From NCBI RefSeq assembly GCF_031583065.1, contig NZ_CP134053.1, forward strand, positions 7,419,001-7,483,000: DNA of 64,000 nucleotides, written 5' to 3'. Source of the stretch: Streptomyces sp. CGMCC 4.7035. GTDB lineage: Bacteria; Actinomycetota; Actinomycetes; Streptomycetales; Streptomycetaceae. Shown here piece by piece: positions 16,126 through 25,013 of the stretch. Under the pieces are notes generated by a model. The model did not search any database, was not told where the DNA came from, and saw nothing but the letters and a program-made list of their open reading frames with translations. Every line of letters starts with the position of its first letter. Position 1 is the first letter of the stretch. The position numbers were made by a program, and so were the translations under genes.

Positions 16126-17406
16126 ATGCAGCCGTCCCGCCGCCGCCGGATATGTCCGCGCCGCGTCGCCGCGCTCGCCTCGGTCACCGCTCTGACGGTG
16201 GCGGTCCCCACCTCGGCCACCACCGCACATCTGACGGCGGGCTCCGCCACCGCCGGCCCGTTCCCGCTCACCCGCTCCTCAGCGGTGCGCTCCTGCCTGA
16301 TCCACGGCCGTTCGGGTGTCCAGATGCCGGAGGGCGTTCCGACCTCGTCCGCCTACGCCCGCTCCACCGGCACCGTCCACGCCCTGAACCTGATGATCGA
16401 CTTCTCCGACGCGCCCGGCCAGGGAAGCGCGCTCGACCGGCTCGCGGACTTCTTCCCGCAGACCGAGAAGTGGTTCGCCACCAGCTCCTACGGCCGCCTC
16501 GACTACCGCCCGGAGGCCCCGATCGGCCATTGGCTGCGGATGCCCAAGCCGTTCAAGCAGTACGGGGTGGATCGGGGCGCCCCTTTCGACCCCGGCTACC
16601 GCGACCTCGTCCAGGACATCGTGGCCGCGGCCGACCCCGAGGTGGACTTCGAGCGCTACGACATGCTGAACGTGCTCGTCACCCCGAACGCGGGTCCCTC
16701 CGCTCTGGACACCGTGCTGTCGGTGACGTTCGCCGGCAACCGTGACGCGCCGGTCGCCGACGGCCTGCCGATCGCAAACGCGTCCTTCATCTTCAGCCGC
16801 CAGGACGACGGCTCCGGCTCCTACGCCCAGACCGGCTACCGGGTTCTGCCGCACGAGAACGGCCATGTCTTCGGCCTGCCCGACCTGTACACCCAGGAGG
16901 GCGGGTCCGCGGTCGGGCACTGGGACATCATGAGCGAGGACTGGGGAGCCGACAACGACCTGCTCGGCTGGCACAAGTGGAAGCTCGGATGGCTCGACGA
17001 CTCCCAGGTCGGCTGTGCGACCAAGCCCGGCGCGACCGAGTACGCGCTGACCACGCTGGGCCGTGCCGGAGGCCGCAAGCTGGTCTTCGTACCGATCAGC
17101 TCCAAGGCCGGGTACGCCCTCGAACTGCGCACCCGCGAGGGCAACGACTCGGCGGTGTGCCGCCCCGGGATCCTCATATACCGGGTCGACTCGGACGTCG
17201 ACACCGGCAACGGGCCCATCACGGTCTACGACTCCCAGCGCAACAGCGGCGGCTGCACCCGCAGCCCGAACGTCCAGGCCGAACTGTCCGACGCTCCGTT
17301 CGCCCCCGGGGAGACCTTCAAGGACGCGAAGACGGGGATCGAGATCTCGGTGGTGGGCACGGATCCCTCCGGGGCCTACCGGGTGAGGGTGACGCGACGA
17401 CCGTGA
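16126..17406 (+). CDS. secreted M6-family metalloprotease domain protein
   Basis: 426 aa from the ATG at 16126, preceded by GAAGGG. The N-terminus has an Arg-rich stretch followed by a hydrophobic segment (VAALASVTALTVAVPTSA), a Sec or Tat-type signal peptide. The zinc motif HENGH is at LPHENGHVFGLPDLY near residue 247, with the downstream GHWDIMSEDW segment typical of immune-inhibitor-A-like M6 peptidases (M-turn region). WHKWKLGWL follows. Cys residues in the C-terminal half suggest disulfides. It should act outside the cell on proteins; substrate unknown. Not obviously linked to its neighbours. Confidence 0.87.
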   Translation: MQPSRRRRICPRRVAALASVTALTVAVPTSATTAHLTAGSATAGPFPLTRSSAVRSCLIHGRSGVQMPEGVPTSSAYARSTGTVHALNLMIDFSDAPGQGSALDRLADFFPQTEKWFATSSYGRLDYRPEAPIGHWLRMPKPFKQYGVDRGAPFDPGYRDLVQDIVAAADPEVDFERYDMLNVLVTPNAGPSALDTVLSVTFAGNRDAPVADGLPIANASFIFSRQDDGSGSYAQTGYRVLPHENGHVFGLPDLYTQEGGSAVGHWDIMSEDWGADNDLLGWHKWKLGWLDDSQVGCATKPGATEYALTTLGRAGGRKLVFVPISSKAGYALELRTREGNDSAVCRPGILIYRVDSDVDTGNGPITVYDSQRNSGGCTRSPNVQAELSDAPFAPGETFKDAKTGIEISVVGTDPSGAYRVRVTRRP

Positions 17407-17445
17407 CGCGCTGTCGGGGCGTACGGAGGAGCATCACGGGGCATT

Positions 17446-17487
17446 GCGGCATGCGGCATGCGGCATGCGGCATACGGCATACGGCAT
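17446..17487. repeat. heptanucleotide tandem repeats (RCGGCAT x6)
   Basis: Six uninterrupted copies of GCGGCAT/ACGGCAT (four with G, two with A at the first position), plus a partial copy, lie just after the M6 protease stop. Seven-base units will change frame on gain or loss and are typical slippage sites. No gene is seen from 17407 to 17879. Confidence 0.75.
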
Positions 17488-17704
17488 ACGGGGGGCAGCC
17501 ACCCAGGCCTCCACCGGCCGGGGTGGCGTACGGAGGGCAGCCGCCCAGGCGGCGTACGCGGCCAGGGCGGGGCGTTGTGACGTGGGCGGGGGCCTTGAAG
17601 TGGGCGGCGAGGTCTTGGTGTGGGCGCGGGCCTTGGTGTGGGCGCAGGCCTCGGCATGGGCGGCAGGGCCTTGGCGTGGCGCAGGCCTCGGCATGAGCGG
17701 CAGG

Positions 17705-17824
17705 GCCTCGGCGTGGGCGAGCAGCGCTCGGCATGGGCGGTAGAGCCTCGGCGTGGGCGAGCAATGCTCGGCATGGGCGGCGGGGCCTCGGCGTGGGCGA
17801 GCAACGCTCGGCTTGAGTGAACAG
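17705..17824. repeat. three 40-bp tandem repeats before the IclR-type gene
   Basis: Units beginning GCCTCGGCGTGGGCGAGCAR lie at 17705-17744, 17745-17784 and 17785-17824, each 40 bp; the third decays at its end. Shorter related pieces (GGCCTTGG..., GGCCTCGGCATG) precede from about 17590. Repeats end 55 bp before the next start codon. Confidence 0.75.
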
Positions 17825-17879
17825 GGCTTGGCGCGCAGGTAGAACGGCGAATGCGGCGACCCGCGATTACCGTGACCCC

Positions 17880-19544
17880 ATGCTTCCGAACGTCACCCCG
17901 GCGCCGGACACCGCCGTACCCGACGAAGCCGTCGCCCCCCTCATGCGCGGGCTCACCGTGCTGCGGCGCCTCACCGACGCCGGCGGCACGTGCAGCCTGA
18001 GCGCTCTGGAGCGGGCCAGCGGGCTCGCCCGGTCCACGGTCGACCGCATCACGGCGACGCTCGCGCGCATGGGGTACGTACGGCTCGACGGCCGGGACGC
18101 CATGCTCGCGCCACGGTCGATGGAGCTGGGCAACGCCTACCTCGCGGCGCTGCGGCTGCCGAAGCTGCTGGACCCGCACGCGGACGCGCTCGCCGACGAG
18201 CTGGACGAGTCGGTGTCGCTCGCGGTCGCCGACCGGACGGGCATCCGCTTCATCCACCAGGCGACCCGGCGCCGCGCGATGTCGCTGAGCTTCCGCATCG
18301 GCGATCTGCTGCCCGCCGAACGGACCGCTCCCGGCCCACTGTTCGCGACGGAGTGGGAGAAGGAGGACTGGGCGCGGTGGCACGAGCGGCGGGCCGCGGA
18401 CCCCGAGGACCGCGGCTTCCCGGCGGTACCGGCCCGCAGCCGCCCGCTCGACGGCTCCGGTGGCACCGTGGGCGACGACTTCGAGGAGCGCACGGCACGG
18501 GCGCGGACGCAGGGATGGGCACTGGACGACCAGTTGATCGAGCCCGGCCTGGTGGCGCTCTCCATGCCCGTACGGGAGGACGGCGGCCGGATCGCCTGCG
18601 TGGTCAGCGTGGTGAGCCACACCAGCCGGCATTCGGCGGACGATCTGCGCGAGGCGCTGCTGCCACGGCTGCGCACGGCGGTGGCGGCGATGGAACGGGA
18701 ACTGCGCGAGGCACCGCCCGCCGAGCCCACCGCGCCGTCCGGCCTCGCCTCCTGGACTGGGGCGTCCAAGCAGGAGCTGGGGCGGGAGTTCGTGGAGTCG
18801 CTGGCCCGCGGGCTGACGGTGATCACGTCGTTCGGGGAGGGGCGTTCCCAGCTGACGCTGTCCGAGGTGGCCGCGGCGACGGGGCTGGCGCGGGCGACGG
18901 CACGGCGGGCGCTGATCACGCTGGAGCACCTCGGGTACGTCACCGCGCACGACCGGGTCTTCCGCCTCACCCCGCGCGTCCTGGGCCTCGGCTTTCCGCC
19001 ACTGTCCCGGGCTGCGCTGCCGGACATCGCGACCCCGCACCTGACCGCCCTCTCCCAACTCCTGCACGATTCGGCCTCGTTGGCGGTGCTCGCGGGCAAC
19101 GAGATCCAGTACACCGCCCGGGTGGCCACGAGCCGCATCATGAGCGTCAACGTCACGGTCGGCACCCGCCTGCCGGCGTATGCGACGTCCATGGGCCGGG
19201 TGATGCTGGCGGACCTGCCCGAACCGCCGCCGCCGGAGCCGACCCCGCTGACGTCGCGGACGGTGACGGACCCGGGCGAGTTCCGGGCCGTGCTCGATCG
19301 CGTACGGCGCGAGGGATACGCCCTGGTCGACGAGGAGTTGGAGGAGGGGCTGCGGTCGATCGCGGTGCCGGTGCGGGAGCGCGGGGGCCGGGTGGTGGCG
19401 GCGGTGAACGTCGCCATGCACAGCAGCCGCCGTACGACCGAGGAGTGCGTGACCGAGGTACTGCCGGAACTGCACGCCGCGGCGACACGGATCGAGGCGG
19501 ACCTGCATGTGGCGGGGCGGTTCCGGAAGGTACCGAGCGTCTGA
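17880..19544 (+). CDS. double IclR-family transcriptional regulator
   Basis: 554 aa with two complete IclR modules fused in one chain. Module 1: HTH near residues 20-75 (CSLSALERASGLARSTVDRI) with effector domain to about 285. Module 2: HTH near 305-365 (LTLSEVAAATGLARATARRA) with effector domain to the C-terminus (SMGRVMLADL and RREGYALVDEELEEGLRSIA are IclR signatures). Similar double regulators in Streptomyces belong to the PcaR/PobR group that controls aromatic-acid (beta-ketoadipate) catabolism; no pca genes are adjacent here. The ATG at 17880 was chosen because the upstream in-frame codons lie in repeats. Confidence 0.87.
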   Translation: MLPNVTPAPDTAVPDEAVAPLMRGLTVLRRLTDAGGTCSLSALERASGLARSTVDRITATLARMGYVRLDGRDAMLAPRSMELGNAYLAALRLPKLLDPHADALADELDESVSLAVADRTGIRFIHQATRRRAMSLSFRIGDLLPAERTAPGPLFATEWEKEDWARWHERRAADPEDRGFPAVPARSRPLDGSGGTVGDDFEERTARARTQGWALDDQLIEPGLVALSMPVREDGGRIACVVSVVSHTSRHSADDLREALLPRLRTAVAAMERELREAPPAEPTAPSGLASWTGASKQELGREFVESLARGLTVITSFGEGRSQLTLSEVAAATGLARATARRALITLEHLGYVTAHDRVFRLTPRVLGLGFPPLSRAALPDIATPHLTALSQLLHDSASLAVLAGNEIQYTARVATSRIMSVNVTVGTRLPAYATSMGRVMLADLPEPPPPEPTPLTSRTVTDPGEFRAVLDRVRREGYALVDEELEEGLRSIAVPVRERGGRVVAAVNVAMHSSRRTTEECVTEVLPELHAAATRIEADLHVAGRFRKVPSV

Positions 19545-19564
19545 CGACGGCCCGGACCACTCCC

Positions 19565-19654
19565 CGGGCGGGCCGTACGCCGAAGCCTCGCGGGCGGGCC
19601 GTACGCCGAAAGCCTCGCGGGTGGGCCGTACGCCGAAAGCCTCGCGGGTGGGCC
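19565..19654. repeat. 27-bp tandem repeats downstream of the IclR gene
   Basis: CGGGYGGGCCGTACGCCGAA-type units of 26-27 bp at 19565-19590, 19591-19617 and 19618-19644, plus a partial fourth. They lie between the convergent IclR and receptor genes. Confidence 0.7.
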
Positions 19655-19672
19655 ACTCGCCCGCGAACCGCG

Positions 19673-20305
19673 TCAGCTCGCCTCCGCCCGCCTCCCCCCG
19701 GCCACCAGTCCGCGCAGCGCGGGCGCCGAGGCGATACGCGGCAGGAGCAGCGACCAGAAGCGCGTGAGCGTGCTGCTGGACAGCCAGCGCACGTCGTGCC
19801 CGCCGAGCGCGGCGAAACCGACCGTCGCGCCGACCACCGTGGCCACCAGGTCCCGGGGCGCCACATCGGAGAGCAGCCCCTCCCGCGCCGACCGGGCGAC
19901 GGCGACCTCCACCCAAGCGTGCCACCGCTGGTACAGGTCCTCGCCGCGGCCGGCGCCCCCCGCACCGTCGGCGAGGTCGAACCCGGCGCGCAGGATGACG
20001 TCGTGCCCGAGGCCCCGCAGGAGCGCATGGCTCGTGTCGACGAGCGCCTGCAGCGAACCGCCGAGCTGCGGCGGCGGCCGCTCCGCGGAGACGATCCGCC
20101 CGAAGCGCTGGGCCGCCGCGTCCCGTACCGCCGCGGCGAGGGCGGCCTTGCTGGGGAAGTGGAAGTGCAGCGCTCCGTTGCTGACCCCGGCTCTGGAGCT
20201 GATCGCCGACAGCGAGACCAGCTCGAAGCCGTCCCGGCTGAAGAGCTCGGCAGCGGACTCGATCAAGGCTTTGCGCGTTCGTACCGCACGTTCCTGCTTG
20301 GCCAT
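19673..20305 (-). CDS. gamma-butyrolactone/butenolide receptor homologue (AvaR2-like TetR)
   Basis: 210 aa from the ATG at 20305. MAKQERAVRTRKALIESAAE then LSAISSRAGVSNGALHFHFP is the ArpA/ScbR/AvaR receptor signature, including the conserved GALHFHFPSK segment. The C-terminal ligand pocket has a Trp-rich part (YQRWHAW) where hormone receptors carry a conserved Trp. Position downstream of the P450 and a second receptor matches avaR2 of the avenolide locus. An 18-bp perfect palindrome of the ARE type is 37 bp upstream, so it probably represses itself. Whether it binds ligand or is a pseudo-receptor cannot be told here. Confidence 0.82.
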   Translation of the reverse strand: MAKQERAVRTRKALIESAAELFSRDGFELVSLSAISSRAGVSNGALHFHFPSKAALAAAVRDAAAQRFGRIVSAERPPPQLGGSLQALVDTSHALLRGLGHDVILRAGFDLADGAGGAGRGEDLYQRWHAWVEVAVARSAREGLLSDVAPRDLVATVVGATVGFAALGGHDVRWLSSSTLTRFWSLLLPRIASAPALRGLVAGGRRAEAS

Positions 20306-20341
20306 CGGACGCTCCGTTGCTGCTGGGAGCAGGAGCATAAC

Positions 20342-20359
20342 AAACCGCACGTGCGGTTT
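20342..20359. promoter_or_regulatory. ARE-like palindrome upstream of the avaR2-like gene
   Basis: AAACCGCACGTGCGGTTT is an uninterrupted 18-bp palindrome, flanked by ACA and TCT. It fits the autoregulatory element pattern (AAACCG...CGGTTT) bound by butyrolactone-type receptors. It is 37-54 bp upstream of the start. Confidence 0.8.
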
Positions 20360-20390
20360 TCTAGTGCGAGTGCAACGACTCCCCCGACCG

Positions 20391-20572
20391 TGCGGACACC
20401 CCGATCCGTCCAACCCTGCGGACACCCCGATGCGTCCGACCGTGCGGACACCCCGATGCGTCCGGCCGTGCGGACACCCCGATCAGTTCGGCCGTGCGGA
20501 CACCCCGATCAGTTCGGCCGTGCGGACACCCCGATCAGTTCGGCCGTGCGGACACCCCGATCAGTTCGGCCG
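20391..20572. repeat. seven 26-bp tandem repeats that copy the 3' end of the P450 gene
   Basis: TGCGGACACC recurs exactly every 26 bp at 20391, 20417, 20443, 20469, 20495, 20521 and 20547. The four most P450-proximal units are almost identical (CCCCGATCAGTTCGGCCG core); distal ones drift (CGATGCGTCCG, CGATCCGTCC). The proximal unit contains the P450 stop codon and last codons (20561-20572), so the array seems to have grown from that gene end toward the receptor gene. No spacer sequences are present, so this is not a CRISPR array. Confidence 0.85.
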
Positions 20573-21793
20573 GAGCACCACGGGGAGCTCCGCGTACCCG
20601 TGGACGATGAAGGACTGCACGGGCTCGACCTCCCCCATCGGACGTACGGCCTCCAGAGCCGGGAACCGCGCGAAGAGCGCCGCCAGCGCGGAGGTCGCCT
20701 CCAGTCGGGCCAACGGTGCCCCCAGGCAGCGGTGCACGCCGTACCCGAAGCCCAGATCGTCCCGTCGGCCCGGCCGCAGCACGTCGAAGACGCCGACGTC
20801 GTCCCCGTACGCCGCGGGGTCCGAGGCCGCACCGGCGAAGGAGACCAGGATCGGGTCGCCCTTCTCGATGTGTACGCCGTCCAGCTCGATGTCCTCGACG
20901 GCGAACCGCATCGGCGAGTACGCGGCGGGACTGTGCGTGCGCAACGTCTCGGCGACCACGTCGGACCAGTCGGCGCGTCCCTCGAACACGTGCGCGCGCT
21001 GCTCCGGGTGGGCGCACAGCGCGCCGACGGCGTTGGTGATGAGCGTGCAGGTGGTCTCCTGACCGGCGGCGATCATCAGATAGAGGGTGCCGAGGAGTTC
21101 CTGCTCGGTCAGCCGGCCGTCGTCACTGTCGCGGACCTCGATCAGCGCGGTCGTCAGATCGTCGCCCGGACGGGCCCGCTTCTCGGCGGCAAGCTCCGCC
21201 AGCATCCCGTAGACCCGCATCCGGGCCTCGGCCATCTCGTCGCCGGGAACCGCCGTGCCGAACACGACCTCCAGGCCCGCGCACAGCGGTTCGCGCGCCT
21301 CCTGGGCGACGCCGAACAACTCGCAGATCACCCGCATGGGCAACACCTTGGCGAACCGCTCCCGCAGATCGACGGGTTCGCCGTCCGGCAGCTCGGCCAG
21401 CTCGTCGAGCAGCGCCTCGGTGAGCTCCTCGACGCGGGGCCGCAGGGCCTCCGTACGCCGGGCGGTGAAGGCCGCGGCGACCAGCCGGCGCAGCCGCGCG
21501 TGGCTCTCCCCGTAGGCGAAGAGCATGTTCTCGTTCGCCACCCACGGGTACAGCGGCCACTCCTCGCCGATGCGACCCTCCATGAAGTCGGGCCAGTGCT
21601 GACGGGCATCCTTCGACACCCGGGAGTCCATGAGGAGTTGCTTGACGTACGTCTGCCGTACGACGGCCCAGGCGCGCACTCCGCCCGGCAGCTCCACCGC
21701 GACGGCCGGGCCCTGCGCCCGTAACTTCGCTGTCTCGCCCGCCAGGTCACGCCCGGTCACGTCGAGGACGTACGGGCATGCGTTCGTGTCCAT
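20561..21793 (-). CDS. cytochrome P450 (Cyp17-like, butenolide hormone locus)
   Basis: 410-aa soluble bacterial P450. The heme loop is [17 protein letters not shown] (Cys near residue 355). The I-helix oxygen motif is AAGQETT, and the ExxR motif is seen in [11 protein letters not shown]. The start at 21793 follows GGAG at about 11 nt. In the S. avermitilis avenolide locus Cyp17 hydroxylates the acyl chain of the butenolide precursor made with the acyl-CoA oxidase Aco; the gene order here is the same, so this role is inferred from synteny and family. The stop codon lies in the first unit of a 26-bp repeat array. Confidence 0.87.
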   Translation of the reverse strand: MDTNACPYVLDVTGRDLAGETAKLRAQGPAVAVELPGGVRAWAVVRQTYVKQLLMDSRVSKDARQHWPDFMEGRIGEEWPLYPWVANENMLFAYGESHARLRRLVAAAFTARRTEALRPRVEELTEALLDELAELPDGEPVDLRERFAKVLPMRVICELFGVAQEAREPLCAGLEVVFGTAVPGDEMAEARMRVYGMLAELAAEKRARPGDDLTTALIEVRDSDDGRLTEQELLGTLYLMIAAGQETTCTLITNAVGALCAHPEQRAHVFEGRADWSDVVAETLRTHSPAAYSPMRFAVEDIELDGVHIEKGDPILVSFAGAASDPAAYGDDVGVFDVLRPGRRDDLGFGYGVHRCLGAPLARLEATSALAALFARFPALEAVRPMGEVEPVQSFIVHGYAELPVVLRPN

Positions 21794-21960
21794 CCGTGCA
21801 CTCCGTTCGGTCGGTCGTTCCGTTCGGCATTCGGCGCGGTGCGCCCGGTGGCGCACCACGGTGGAACTCATGTGCAGGACGGAGGAAAGGCCGGGCCGTC
21901 CGGACCCCGCGCACCGGCGTACCGGGGTAGCGGGGTAGCGGGGCTGGTGCACCGGACGCG

Positions 21961-22050
21961 TCCCTACGCCGCAGGGGGCGCGTGGGCGCGTCCCTACACC
22001 GCAGAGGGCGCGTGGGCGCGTCCCTACGCCGCAAAGGGCGCGTGCGCCCG
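21961..22050. repeat. three 30-bp tandem repeats between receptor and P450
   Basis: TCCCTACGCCGCAGGGGGCG-type 30-bp units at 21961-21990, 21991-22020 and 22021-22050 with few changes. They occupy the gap between the avaR1-like stop and the P450 promoter region. Confidence 0.75.
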
Positions 22051-22076
22051 CGGCCCGTCGGCCGCCTCGGGACGCT

Positions 22077-22763
22077 TCATTCCGCCGCGTTCGCCGCTTC
22101 CAACTCGCGCTGCCTCATGGCGGCTTCGTACACCTTCGGCCCCCGCTCCGGAGAGAAGTCCAGGCGGACCAGGACCCCTGGAGCGGCGACGGACGGCATC
22201 AGATGCCGGTAGAGGTCGGTGACCCGCTCGGCCAGATCCGCCCGCTCGGTCATGATCCGCGAAAGTACCTGAACCCCGGTGAACGCGCCGACGAACAGCT
22301 TGGCGAGCGCGGGGACATCGGCATGCGGAAGGATCTCCCCCTTCAGCTTGGCCTCTTGGAAGACGGCCTCCGTGTGCTCGGTCCACGCCTGCATCGGCAC
22401 CCGCCGGTTGAGGTGGTCCTTGGGCGACCCCTGGTCCACGGTCAGTCGCACGCTGCCCTGGACGATCGGGTCGCCGGTGTCCTTCCTGAGCAGATAGGCC
22501 AGCAGCAGCGCTTCGTCCAGCGACTCCTGCAGCTTCAGCTCCTGCTCCGGGACGCGCGGGAGCGAGGAGACCTGCTGGGCGAGGACCGCCTGGGCGAGCT
22601 CCTCCTTCGACGTGAAGTGGAAGTAGAGGGCGCCTTTGGTGACCCCCGACCTCTTCAGGACGTCGGAGATCGTCGCCGCCTCGTATCCGACCTCGTCGAA
22701 CACCTCGGCCGCGGCGACCAGGATCGCCCGACGCGTCCGAATGGCCCGCTCCTGCCGTGCCAC
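22077..22763 (-). CDS. gamma-butyrolactone/butenolide receptor homologue (AvaR1-like TetR)
   Basis: 228 aa. [40 protein letters not shown] and [15 protein letters not shown] are hallmark ArpA/ScbR/AvaR1 sequences; a conserved pocket Trp is likely the one in [12 protein letters not shown]. The GTG at 22763 is preferred over the GTG at 22769: GGAGG is 6 nt upstream of the former and abuts the latter. It is divergent from the acyl-CoA oxidase gene, with ARE-like sites at both ends of the shared intergenic region, as in avaR1-aco of S. avermitilis. It should repress aco and itself until hormone binds. Confidence 0.88.
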   Translation of the reverse strand: MARQERAIRTRRAILVAAAEVFDEVGYEAATISDVLKRSGVTKGALYFHFTSKEELAQAVLAQQVSSLPRVPEQELKLQESLDEALLLAYLLRKDTGDPIVQGSVRLTVDQGSPKDHLNRRVPMQAWTEHTEAVFQEAKLKGEILPHADVPALAKLFVGAFTGVQVLSRIMTERADLAERVTDLYRHLMPSVAAPGVLVRLDFSPERGPKVYEAAMRQRELEAANAAE

Positions 22764-22795
22764 CAGCACCCTCCGTCATCCTTGATGGCAGGACG

Positions 22796-22819
22796 ATAAA
22801 ACCAGCTGAACGGTTTTTC
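22796..22819. promoter_or_regulatory. ARE-like site upstream of the avaR1-like gene
   Basis: AAAACC (22798-22803) and GGTTTT (22812-22817) form an inverted repeat around 8 bp (AGCTGAAC), matching the butyrolactone-receptor box pattern. It is 35-54 bp upstream of the avaR1-like start. Confidence 0.7.
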
Positions 22820-22928
22820 AACCCTCAAGGCCCGTCCCGACAAAACGCAAACAAAGCCGCAAACAGGCCGCAAAATATCCCACTCAACGGCCTGGCCGCC
22901 CCATTCTGAAGCCAGGAAGGGGTTGAAA

Positions 22929-22950
22929 ACAAAACCGGCTGGTTCGTATC
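22929..22950. promoter_or_regulatory. ARE-like site upstream of the acyl-CoA oxidase gene
   Basis: ACAAAACCGGCTGGTTCGTAT contains AACC-GGCT-GGTT (22933-22944), close to reported ARE sequences (ACANACCGNCNGGTNGGTT-like). It is about 57-68 bp upstream of the aco ATG, a position that would block the promoter. Confidence 0.75.
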
Positions 22951-23000
22951 TTCAGTCCCGTGCTTCACGCCTGCCCGAACCCACACCAGGGGGAAGCCCG

Positions 23001-25013
23001 ATGACTGTCACTACGTCCGAGGCGTTAACGAAGGAAGCGGAAGACTGGCCGCCCCCGGCGGACCCAACGGCCCTACTATCCCCACTTGCCCCATCAATCC
23101 CGCCGATCGCGCCGATCGCGGAGATCCCAGCAATCCCAGCAATCCCGTCGGCCCCGTCGGCCCCGTCGGAAATATCGAAACCGTCCGACTGGTCCCCGCG
23201 GCCCAGGAACACGGGACGCCCGGTCGCCGACGAACTGGCGCGCCTCCTCTTCGAGGGCGCCGACCATGACCGTACGCATGGCATCTGGCGCAGGCTGATC
23301 TCCGGCCGCGCGTTCTCGTACCGGCCGGGCCTGTCCCCCACCGAGCGGGCCGCACTCTCCTACGACCGCCTGCGCCTCCTGAACAGTGCCCTCGACGATC
23401 CGGAGCGGTTCACGGCCGACCCGCACCGACTGGCCGCACTGCACGAGTGGATCGGGCCGGTGGACGGAGGGCTGACCACTCTCGCGAGCATCCACTACAA
23501 CCTGTTCCTCGGCAGCCTCGTCGACCACGACAACGAGGGCCGCGACCTGTCGGCCTTCACGTCGCTCCACCGCACAGGAACGTTTCTGTGCACGGAGCTG
23601 GAGCACGGCAACGACGTGGCGGCGATGGAAACCGTAGCGGTCCTCGACCGTACGACCGGCGGCTTCCACCTGCACACGCCGACGCCCGGCGCACAGAAGT
23701 TCATGCCCAACACCACCCTGACCGGCGGCCCCAAGAGCGCGGTGGTGGCGGCCCGGCTCATCGTGGACGGCGAGGACCAGGGCGTCTTCCTCTTCCTCAC
23801 CCCGCTCAGCGACCACACGGGGCACCTGCCGGGAGTGAAGGTCCGCGGGCTGCCCGACCGCACGGGCACCCCGGTCGACCACGCCCTCACCTCCTTCGAC
23901 CACCTATGGCTGCCGCGCGAGGCGCTCCTTCAGGCCGACCACGGCCGCCTCGCCCACGACGGCACGCTGACGAGCACCCTGGGCAACAAGCGCAAGCGGC
24001 TCCTGCGCTCCATCAACCGCGTCACCATGGGCAAGCTCTGCATGAGCGCCGGCACCCTGGGCATGGCCCGCGCCGCGCTCGCCATCGCGGTCCGCTACGC
24101 CCACAGCCGCTTCATCGCCGGCCCCAGGGCGGGCGAGCGCATCCCCGTCGCCGCGCACCGCAGCCACCACAGCCGTTTGCTGGACGCACTGGCGACGGCG
24201 TACGCGATGACGTTCCTGCACCGCGCGGTCGTGGACCGGTTCGCCACGCACACCGAGGAGAACCGTGAGGAGGTCGAGCGACTCGCGGCGATCGCCAAGG
24301 GCTGGATCACCTGGCAGGCGCGGACGATCACCACCGAGTGCCGCGAACGCTGCGGGGCGCAGGGCCTGTTCCCCGCCAACGGCATCTCCGACCTGTCGGC
24401 GAACATCGAGGGCGGCATCACCGCCGAGGGCGACAACCTGGTGATCTGGGTGAAGGCCGCCTCGGAGATGGTCTTCGGCCACCGGTCGGCACAGCCGGAC
24501 GCGCTACCGCCCGGAGACCTCACAAACCTCCCCTTCCTCCGCGGCCTGCTCGCCCAGGCGGAGGCGATCTGGCAGTCACGCGCCCGCACGGCCCTGCGCG
24601 AGGGCCCCTCCGGCGACCCGCTCGCCCGCTGGAACGCCACGTCGGAGGCCGCCCTGGAGATGGTCTCGGCCCACGCCCGCCTACAGGCCGCGGACGCGTT
24701 CGCCACGGCAGCCGAACAGGCGACGGACCCGGAAACCCGCCGCCTCCTCCACTCCCTGTGCCACCTGTTCCTGCTCCGCCAGATCCGCGAGCACACCGGG
24801 GACCTGCTCGCCGAGGGTCATCTGACACCGGACCAGATACGCGCGCTGCCGAAGACACTGGACACGGTCGTCGCCGACCTCGCGCCACACATGATGACGC
24901 TGGTGAACGGGTTCGACTTCCCGGCGGAGATGCTGTCCGCGATCCCGATCGCCGACGGAGGGTCGATCGTGCGGATGACGGCGGGGCAGAAGTTCGAGCC
25001 TCACCACCCCTGA
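23001..25013 (+). CDS. aco: acyl-CoA oxidase/dehydrogenase family protein (Aco-like, butenolide biosynthesis)
   Basis: 670 aa, start after AGGGGGAAG. The sequence follows the acyl-CoA oxidase fold: an ETVAVLDRTTGGFHLHTPTP stretch near residue 215 and GKLCMSAGTLGMARAALAIA near 345, TITTECRERCGAQGLFPANG near 440 (the CRExxGGxG region of oxidases). FAD-dependent alpha,beta-oxidation of an acyl-CoA is the family reaction; in the avenolide locus Aco is needed to make the hormone. Residues about 27-75 are an unusual Pro/Ala/Ile-rich insertion (PIAPIAEIPAIPAIPSAPSA) coded by short DNA repeats. It is divergent from the avaR1-like receptor with an ARE-like box in its promoter. Confidence 0.83.
   Translation: MTVTTSEALTKEAEDWPPPADPTALLSPLAPSIPPIAPIAEIPAIPAIPSAPSAPSEISKPSDWSPRPRNTGRPVADELARLLFEGADHDRTHGIWRRLISGRAFSYRPGLSPTERAALSYDRLRLLNSALDDPERFTADPHRLAALHEWIGPVDGGLTTLASIHYNLFLGSLVDHDNEGRDLSAFTSLHRTGTFLCTELEHGNDVAAMETVAVLDRTTGGFHLHTPTPGAQKFMPNTTLTGGPKSAVVAARLIVDGEDQGVFLFLTPLSDHTGHLPGVKVRGLPDRTGTPVDHALTSFDHLWLPREALLQADHGRLAHDGTLTSTLGNKRKRLLRSINRVTMGKLCMSAGTLGMARAALAIAVRYAHSRFIAGPRAGERIPVAAHRSHHSRLLDALATAYAMTFLHRAVVDRFATHTEENREEVERLAAIAKGWITWQARTITTECRERCGAQGLFPANGISDLSANIEGGITAEGDNLVIWVKAASEMVFGHRSAQPDALPPGDLTNLPFLRGLLAQAEAIWQSRARTALREGPSGDPLARWNATSEAALEMVSAHARLQAADAFATAAEQATDPETRRLLHSLCHLFLLRQIREHTGDLLAEGHLTPDQIRALPKTLDTVVADLAPHMMTLVNGFDFPAEMLSAIPIADGGSIVRMTAGQKFEPHHP

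Noticed and set aside
17376..19925. An 849-codon leftward frame opposite the IclR gene
   Set aside because: Low-complexity Arg/Pro-rich translation antisense to a gene with two clear IclR modules; a typical mirror frame of GC-rich DNA.
20391..20572. Possible CRISPR array
   Set aside because: Units follow each other without spacers, are not palindromic, and no cas gene is present.
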